Assembly: GCF_928391935.1 (NCBI RefSeq)
Contig: NZ_CAKMTD010000007.1
Span: 40,909 to 104,908, forward strand
Reading direction: 5' to 3'
Length of the DNA stretch: 64,000 bases
From: Rothia nasimurium
Lineage (GTDB): Bacteria > Actinomycetota > Actinomycetes > Actinomycetales > Micrococcaceae
Shown here: positions 58,804 to 64,000 of the stretch, piece by piece
How positions within the stretch are numbered: the stretch's first letter is position 1
Layout: each line of letters begins with the position of its first letter
Notes under the pieces: model-generated
The model's input: only the letters and a program-made list of their open reading frames with translations
Told to the model about the DNA's origin: nothing
Databases searched by the model: none
Translations under genes and position numbers: made by a program

Positions 58804-60828
58804 ATGGAAAATGAAAAACTCATAACCATAGTTTTTGAACGTGACAGCGCAATCGATAAAGAAAGCAAGCTGTATCGGCAGCTTGTCGCTTCAAAGTTGA
58901 GGTACTCATCTGAATTTGAAATCCTCGAATGTGACCAGCACCTGAGCATCGCAGATATTCAGGAAACTCTCACCAATGCGAACTCAAAGTACGTCATCTT
59001 TATCAACGAGAATCATATACTCTCACCTAATTTTATGCCTACGATGTTTAAGTACCTTGAAGGGAAAAACATCTACCTGGCAGAACCCTTCATGTATAAC
59101 TCAGCTATCCCTGAAGAGTTCGACTACGCCAAGCTCAATAACACCTACTTCTACAACAAAGACACCGGCTACTACGGATACATCTTTAACCGCGAACTGC
59201 TGTTAGAAACCGTCGATATTTACAACGATATCGATCCTGAGAGCCTCTACCTCACCTACCGTGTCTACTGGTCGATTAACAAGGTAAAGCCGCTTGAAAT
59301 GGGCTACAGCGTTTCTTCGGTTACCAAAATTGGTATTGGACTCGAAATCAAGGACGAGGTCAAGCGGCTAGTCCCTGCTTTCGGTACCACCAACGTAGAG
59401 CTTAGACTCGGTGTTCTAAAACTTGTAGTTCTCTTCCTCAAGGGCTTCCGCACATACAAGAAAACTGCAGTGGCTTTCTCCCACCTGCGCAAGATAGTCG
59501 ATACCTATAACCTGGTTAACCTGGCCCGCGCCCAGGCGCTAACGCTCAATCCTTTTGAAGTTGGTTTCATTGAGTGGCTAGCAGATTCCTCAAACGATAA
59601 GTTCCTCTTCAACGAGCTGGCCCATTACGATTACTACCTCAGGTTCAGTAAAAACACCGAACAGAATGAATCTGACAAGCTTCTTTATCGTCTTGAGACG
59701 TCTGATGCGTCAATTGCTATCTGCCGTGAAGAGCTGCCTAAGTCTCTCAACGATAAGTACTCCTCGCCTGATGAGTATGACTATTACTCAAGTCCCATTA
59801 CTCCTGAGTCAGTTCTCATTTTTGTTGACCGTGGCATGCAGGCTGATGACAACGCCGAACATCTCTACCGCTACGTTAAGGAAAACCACCCTGAGTTTAG
59901 GAACATCTACTTTGCCTTGAATCAGAAGTCCCCTGACTGGGAACGGCTAGAAGCTGAAGGGTTCAACCTCGTTCAGTTCTTCTCTCGTGACTTCTACCAG
60001 CTCTACCTTCGGTCAGATGCTTTCATCTCCTCACAGACCTACAGCCCCAGTTTTAAGGGCAAGACCTTCAGAAACTCGCGTTTCATCTACTTGCAACACG
60101 GTATCCAGCTCAATGACATGTCAGACTGGGTACTCTCCAAGCAGTTCGATGTCTTCGTCGCAACCGGTAAGCAAGAAGCAGACTACCTCGGTAACTTGCT
60201 GCCGAAAGAAACCCTTAACTCTGGCATTCCTCGTTTGGAAGCCTTGCTAAAGAAACCAAATACCCAAGATCATATTCTCTTTATGCCTACCTGGCGCTTC
60301 AATCTTCATAACCTTTCTGACGAGGCTTTCATGGAGACTGAATTCTATAAATCAATCAACGATTTCATCCAGTCTGAGCAACTCACTGAGCACCTTGCCA
60401 AAACAGGGAAGAAGCTACTGTTGCAGCTCCACCCCAATATCTTGAAGCGAGCCGAATGCTTTGATACCCCGGCTAATATTGAAATCTCAAACCTGAGCTA
60501 CGGCGACGCTATTGCTGGATCTGAGCTCATTCTTACGGACTATAGCTCTGTAGTTTTGGATGGCGCCTTTATCGGCAAACCCATCGTGTACTACCAGTGG
60601 GATAAGGAAGATTTCTTCAAGGACCAACCCTACGAAAATAGGGTTGATTTCGATCAAGAGGGCCTAGGACCAGTTTTCTACAGCCTCGACAACGTACTGC
60701 AGTATATTGTCGGCGAGGAATACTCTACAGACCGTGAGCTCTATGCTCAGCGTTCACAGCAGTTCTTTGAGGGCGTTGACCCCACTCGTATCAACGAACG
60801 AATCTTCAACCGCATTTTGGAGGCCTAA
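58804..60828 (+). CDS. CDP-glycerol glycerophosphotransferase-like protein with large N-terminal domain
   Basis: 674 residues. The N-terminal half (about 1-260) reads like an inactive or divergent GT2 module (ITIVFERDSAIDKESKLYRQL, YVIFINENHILSPNF). The C-terminal TagF-type domain (about 320-670) has FVDRGMQADDNAEHLYRYV, FALNQKSPDWERLEAEGF, YLQHGIQLNDMSDWV, FMPTWRFNLHN, LLLQLHPNI and LTDYSSVVLDGAFIGKPIVYYQW (partly quoted as DYSSVVLDGAF). It is the third member of this family in the locus, closest to that at 55729. Codon use is AT-richer than in housekeeping genes. The next gene starts directly after its stop. Confidence 0.84.
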   Translation: MENEKLITIVFERDSAIDKESKLYRQLVASKLRYSSEFEILECDQHLSIADIQETLTNANSKYVIFINENHILSPNFMPTMFKYLEGKNIYLAEPFMYNSAIPEEFDYAKLNNTYFYNKDTGYYGYIFNRELLLETVDIYNDIDPESLYLTYRVYWSINKVKPLEMGYSVSSVTKIGIGLEIKDEVKRLVPAFGTTNVELRLGVLKLVVLFLKGFRTYKKTAVAFSHLRKIVDTYNLVNLARAQALTLNPFEVGFIEWLADSSNDKFLFNELAHYDYYLRFSKNTEQNESDKLLYRLETSDASIAICREELPKSLNDKYSSPDEYDYYSSPITPESVLIFVDRGMQADDNAEHLYRYVKENHPEFRNIYFALNQKSPDWERLEAEGFNLVQFFSRDFYQLYLRSDAFISSQTYSPSFKGKTFRNSRFIYLQHGIQLNDMSDWVLSKQFDVFVATGKQEADYLGNLLPKETLNSGIPRLEALLKKPNTQDHILFMPTWRFNLHNLSDEAFMETEFYKSINDFIQSEQLTEHLAKTGKKLLLQLHPNILKRAECFDTPANIEISNLSYGDAIAGSELILTDYSSVVLDGAFIGKPIVYYQWDKEDFFKDQPYENRVDFDQEGLGPVFYSLDNVLQYIVGEEYSTDRELYAQRSQQFFEGVDPTRINERIFNRILEA

Positions 60829-62694
60829 GTGTCTTTTGTTCATGAACTCAATGCCCAGGCCCTAAAGCTCCGCAAAAAGGCCTACCACGCCAAAAAATTT
60901 GTGAAGAACAGAGTAAACCCGACAGAGTCTGCATCCAAGGTTACTCGGGATTCAGCTCAAGTTGCCCCACTTCAACCTGTCCAACAGGCTGTTGTGTCCA
61001 AGGCTCAGGTAGCAAAGCACCCCATCTTTGACCGCATGCCTGACTTCGATCAGCAGCCTCTTCCGGCCGGTAAGTCCTATGCCTTGCTCACTATCAAGGA
61101 TTGGGAGAACTTCAGTAACAAAGATTTCGTTCTAACCCAATCGGGTGACATCGTGTACGGTAACCGTGTTGAAGCCCCTGCCCGTGGCTTTGAGCTACAG
61201 TACCGAAACATCATTGTGACCTCAACAAACATTTCTGATTTCACTCTGAATCTAGACACAGAATTCACTCTTGAATTCTCTAATCTGCCCTTCTTTACTG
61301 ATCAGCAGCTTAGCTACGACGACCAATACGGTGTCGAGAAGTTTGGAGATGTTTTTTTCTCGATTCGCGGTAATACCACTGATCCCAAGCGCATCATTTT
61401 TACTTTCCCCGGTTTTGGCCCTTCCACTACCCGCATTCCCTATGCAGTCAGCTATCTCAAAAACCTGACGGACGAAGAGCTAGCTGAAACCCTCATGGTC
61501 TGCTTCCAAGACCGTTACCTGGTATCTGGCACCTACATGCTTTCTGATAACGCGGGTGATTCTCTCTACCCCCGCGTAGTGGCTGCGATTAAGGACTTGG
61601 CTGAAAAGTACCAGGTTGCTGATGACAATATGCTTTTCTTCGGCGCTTCGAAGGGCGGCTCGATAGCCCTGATATACGCCCAGGAGTTCCCAAAGGCCCA
61701 TCTGCTTGTAGGCGTTCCTCAGATGAATCTGCCCTACTATATGAACAAGCCTTTCTTCAAGAATAATTTGTTCCGTTCCCGGCAGATTCAAGAGTCGGTG
61801 CAGCCCGAGGTCCTACTCCGTAGGTATATCGCTGAGAATCGAAAAATCGACTACTTCTACACCAATAACGATGAGCTGAGCAACTACTCCCAGGTTGAAT
61901 TCATTAGCTCAGCAAGGAACATTACCAAGTACCGAGTTGACGGGGTACACGGTGCAGTTGCCCGTAAGTCTCTATCGACGATGCTGAACATTATGCGGAA
62001 CTTCATGGGCATTAGCGACTCACAGTCTATTAAGACCACCAGTTTCAAAATGTTTGAGGAGAACAACTACGTTCGTTTCCAGATTCGTGCAAACGCTGTT
62101 GCAGACCTACCTGAAGATATCAACTGGTATCTGCACAGCATGTCAGAAAATAACAACTTCTTCCAAATGCTGGCCCCTCATAATGATTTAAGCTTCTTGC
62201 TTGTAACCAATGAGGATCAGTCATTTGATACCCAGTACGATATTCTTTCTTCTCAGTTTGAGCTCGTGGGCTTCGCACCGGACGGAACCGTTTACACTAG
62301 TGAAACACAGAAATTTGAGTCTGCTGACACAAAGTTCTTCAGGAACGAAACCCTGCCCTCAAATACAATGATCTCTTCTGAAGATGGGACTCACAAATAC
62401 CCCATTCTGAACGACAAGATTTTCAACATCTACGACTACTCCCCACGTCTTGCCGAAGGTAGCGATACCCTAGATATCTACATCAATCTTCAGGCTGAGC
62501 CTTCCGAAAACTCCGTCCTTGAAATAAAGCACGGACATAACTACGCGCTTCTAGATTTATTTGTCTTGCGAGTGGTCAATGTTTACAAGCCTCGATACGT
62601 TAATGTACATGTGGCAACTGGAGCATTATCTCGCAAGCAGTGGTTTACCATTCTTGATGCCGCCTGCGAGCGTATAGAGATTATCCAGCTGTAG
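60829..62694 (+). CDS. XcbB/CpsF-family capsular polysaccharide biosynthesis protein
   Basis: 621 residues. A basic, helical N-terminal segment (about 1-60) may associate with the membrane. Beta-rich region (about 80-165), then an alpha/beta-hydrolase-like core: IIFTFPGFGPSTTRIPYAV, CFQDRYLVSGTYML and the elbow FFGASKGGSIALIYAQEF with Ser274, followed by a late VHGAVARKS segment with the candidate His. A C-terminal domain (about 400-621) is unassigned. Relatives occur in capsule loci such as meningococcal serogroup X; their biochemical role is unsettled. GTG 60829 has GGAGG just upstream inside the previous gene. Confidence 0.68.
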   Translation: MSFVHELNAQALKLRKKAYHAKKFVKNRVNPTESASKVTRDSAQVAPLQPVQQAVVSKAQVAKHPIFDRMPDFDQQPLPAGKSYALLTIKDWENFSNKDFVLTQSGDIVYGNRVEAPARGFELQYRNIIVTSTNISDFTLNLDTEFTLEFSNLPFFTDQQLSYDDQYGVEKFGDVFFSIRGNTTDPKRIIFTFPGFGPSTTRIPYAVSYLKNLTDEELAETLMVCFQDRYLVSGTYMLSDNAGDSLYPRVVAAIKDLAEKYQVADDNMLFFGASKGGSIALIYAQEFPKAHLLVGVPQMNLPYYMNKPFFKNNLFRSRQIQESVQPEVLLRRYIAENRKIDYFYTNNDELSNYSQVEFISSARNITKYRVDGVHGAVARKSLSTMLNIMRNFMGISDSQSIKTTSFKMFEENNYVRFQIRANAVADLPEDINWYLHSMSENNNFFQMLAPHNDLSFLLVTNEDQSFDTQYDILSSQFELVGFAPDGTVYTSETQKFESADTKFFRNETLPSNTMISSEDGTHKYPILNDKIFNIYDYSPRLAEGSDTLDIYINLQAEPSENSVLEIKHGHNYALLDLFVLRVVNVYKPRYVNVHVATGALSRKQWFTILDAACERIEIIQL

Positions 62695-62704
62695 GTTTTC
62701 GCTT

Positions 62705-62756
62705 ATGCATATAAAGAGTGCTGGCACCATTAGGTGCCAGCACTCTTTATATGCAT
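62705..62756. terminator. Perfect 24-bp palindrome, bidirectional terminator
   Basis: Arms 62705-62728 and 62733-62756 pair without mismatch around ATTA; the outer part is ATGCATATAAAGAG and the inner part GTGCTGGCACC. It separates two convergent genes. The AT-rich outer half supplies T-rich tails on both strands. Unusually long and perfect for a terminator. Confidence 0.75.
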
Positions 62757-62765
62757 GAGAAAATC

Positions 62766-63482
62766 CTAGATATAAGGGTCTTCTGTATGGTTGGTTGGGA
62801 GCCACCAGTCAGTTGTAGGGATAGTTGAAGAATCAGGCTTATAGTAGGGTTTGACGACTGACAGGTGAGGTCTCTCCCACGCAATATTCTCTCGGATGAC
62901 CTTTGCCGGGACGCCAGCAACAATGACGTTATTGGGGAACTGCTTCGTGACAAGAGCCTTAGTGCCTACAACGCTTCCTGAACCTAGAATAGCTCCGCCT
63001 AGGATAGTCGAATCGATTCCCAACCAGACGTGGTCACCGATAGTAATATTCTGAGCAGGATTAACTCGTTGGCCAGTTTCAATATCAAAGATAGGATGAC
63101 CATCATCGCCGCGAACTTTAACGTTGCCTGCAATCATCACGTCGTTACCGATTGATATCTTGGTTCCTTCGACCGCCGAGATCTGGACAGCGTTGGTTGT
63201 TGAAACATTATTACCGACAGTCACGTTGGAGTCTTCGCCAACCCTAATATTGCCTTGAAAAGGGGCTACTCCGACGTTACTTCCGATATTGAAGGTACCG
63301 TTGTTTGAATCAAAGCGCAGATATAATTTCTTAATCCGTGCCGCTGTATCAATAGTTACCTTGTTTCCGGAACCAGTGAAGAGAATATAAATTCCTTCTT
63401 CAATAGGGGCAGCACCTGAATCAATAATCTCGTTACCTTTATCATCTTTGTAATTTGAGATTTTTCTAACGATAGTTGGCAT
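62766..63482 (-). CDS. Left-handed beta-helix (hexapeptide) acyltransferase
   Basis: 238 residues. Imperfect hexapeptide repeats run through about 60-190 (IGSNVGVAPF, ISIGNDVMIAGNV, ITIGDHVWLGIDSTILGGAILGSGSVVGTKALV, partly quoted as ILGGAILGSGSVVG). The end PNNVIVAGVPAKVIRENI is typical of CoA-dependent O-acetyltransferases such as maltose/galactoside or serine types. No catalytic partner is adjacent; it would acetylate a sugar or glycan precursor of the locus. GGTGG just before ATG 63482. It is convergent with the XcbB/CpsF gene. Confidence 0.82.
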   Translation of the reverse strand: MPTIVRKISNYKDDKGNEIIDSGAAPIEEGIYILFTGSGNKVTIDTAARIKKLYLRFDSNNGTFNIGSNVGVAPFQGNIRVGEDSNVTVGNNVSTTNAVQISAVEGTKISIGNDVMIAGNVKVRGDDGHPIFDIETGQRVNPAQNITIGDHVWLGIDSTILGGAILGSGSVVGTKALVTKQFPNNVIVAGVPAKVIRENIAWERPHLSVVKPYYKPDSSTIPTTDWWLPTNHTEDPYI

Positions 63483-63626
63483 CTAACCACCAAGCCTGTC
63501 ATACGATGGGAGGACTGAATCATAGTATCATGCATCGAGCCGCAACAAACAGGTGCCGTGTCACAACTTTTACACTCAGGTATAATCAAATTAGCAAATT
63601 TGTAGTCACCTTGCCGAAAGGCCATC

Positions 63627-63890
63627 TTGTTTGAAATTGCCTCACCAGCCAGTCTGATTCTGAATAAATACTCACGGGGTCATGTCTTTGATTTTGTCGG
63701 TTCAGGGGTTGAGATTCCTGCAGGTTTTGAAGAAAAGTATGACTTCCACACCTTCGCCTACCATGCCTATTGGAACACAGCTGGTGATAAAGCTATTCTC
63801 ATTTGCCCGCCATTCGGCAACTTCAGGGATACAGTAAAACTGGGCGACCAAAAAATTGCCTTGACTGATGCGGAGGGACTGTCAGATTAA
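63627..63890 (+). pseudogene. 5' fragment of an unknown gene cut by the insertion element
   Basis: Frame of 87 residues from TTG 63627 (AAAGG upstream), beginning MFEIASPASLILNKYSRGH and containing AILICPPFGNFRDTVKL. The stop TAA occurs exactly where the insertion-sequence end begins, and the frame has no recognisable end domain. It is probably the N-terminal part of another glycopolymer-locus gene. I do not recognise a family. Confidence 0.45.
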
Positions 63891-64000
63891 CGGTGTAAAC
63901 CCACAACAAATCTAGCGACCAGCCACCTGCGGCAACCGATCACCAAAAACAATAGCAAAAGCATTCAACGCCGGCTTCCACCGAGTCATCCACCGCCGAG
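63891..64000 (-). mobile_element. End of an IS256-family insertion sequence
   Basis: The terminal sequence CGGTGTAAACCC (63891-63902) is followed by the 3' end of a transposase gene read on the minus strand. The other end is outside the window, so neither target duplication nor completeness can be judged. GTGTAAA-type ends are usual for IS256-family elements. Confidence 0.7.
63912..64000 (-). CDS. IS256-family (Mutator-type) transposase, C-terminal end
   Basis: 29 codons in frame to a TAG stop at 63912-63914: RWMTRWKPALNAFAIVFGDR, then LPQVAGR. The W-x-x-A-L-N-x-x-A-I-x-F-x-x-R pattern closes IS256 transposases. The DDE catalytic residues are outside the window. Confidence 0.75.
   Translation of the reverse strand, partial: RRWMTRWKPALNAFAIVFGDRLPQVAGR

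Overview
The window is chromosomal DNA of a high-GC Gram-positive bacterium, most likely an oral or respiratory Rothia-like member of the Micrococcaceae. This is inferred from the GlxR-type Crp, the MarP-like protease, the LutABC/LldP lactate system, the order purD-purC-asparaginase-SCP-like gene-purF-purM, an Excalibur/LAxTG surface protein and strong C/G wobble bias. Genus assignment is an inference, since no rRNA or other marker is present.

Layout. 1-543 holds the 5' part of nth (endonuclease III). 747-5071 is a compact cassette: a small secreted beta/gamma-crystallin-like protein, a lipoprotein, a membrane-anchored peptidoglycan-binding adaptor and a MacB-type ABC exporter. 5108-13038 is mostly housekeeping: acs (preceded by a leaderless short ORF whose stop overlaps the acs start), aroQ, a MarP-like protease, crp/glxR, a membrane protein, a NUDIX hydrolase, RidA and DUF4177. 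13181-20184 holds a class A penicillin-binding protein, a metallophosphoesterase and a heterodimeric ABC exporter, followed by tRNA-Pro(CGG). 20506-24475 has a long palindrome, an FMN-dependent reductase, an MMPL transporter and a DUF418-like membrane protein. 24598-30806 is the lactate regulon: lutABC and lldP are divergent, each with a TGGTCNGACCA operator, and a FadR-type regulator follows lldP.

30824-31994 contains an AbiEi/DUF559 nuclease-like gene bracketed by two copies of a palindromic repeat (a third copy is the purC terminator) and preceded by two DnaA boxes. A TetR-MMPL pair follows. Purine genes (purD, purC, purF, purM) with asparaginase and two small genes fill 36270-43557. The 3' end of purM plus its terminator is duplicated about 490 bp downstream in diverged form, a scar of an insertion, and a HicAB pair lies next to it.

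44828-63482 is an accessory cell-surface glycopolymer locus: two DUF6270 proteins (one fused to a serine hydrolase fold), a leucine-rich-repeat Excalibur/LAxTG surface protein with Pro/Thr repeats, three proteins with CDP-glycerol glycerophosphotransferase-like domains, a two-domain glycosyltransferase, two XcbB/CpsF-like hydrolase-fold proteins and a hexapeptide acyltransferase. The window ends in a gene fragment cut by an IS256-family element. The unusual parts are this locus, the crystallin/exporter cassette, the repeat-bracketed nuclease, and several promoters positioned to give leaderless transcripts.
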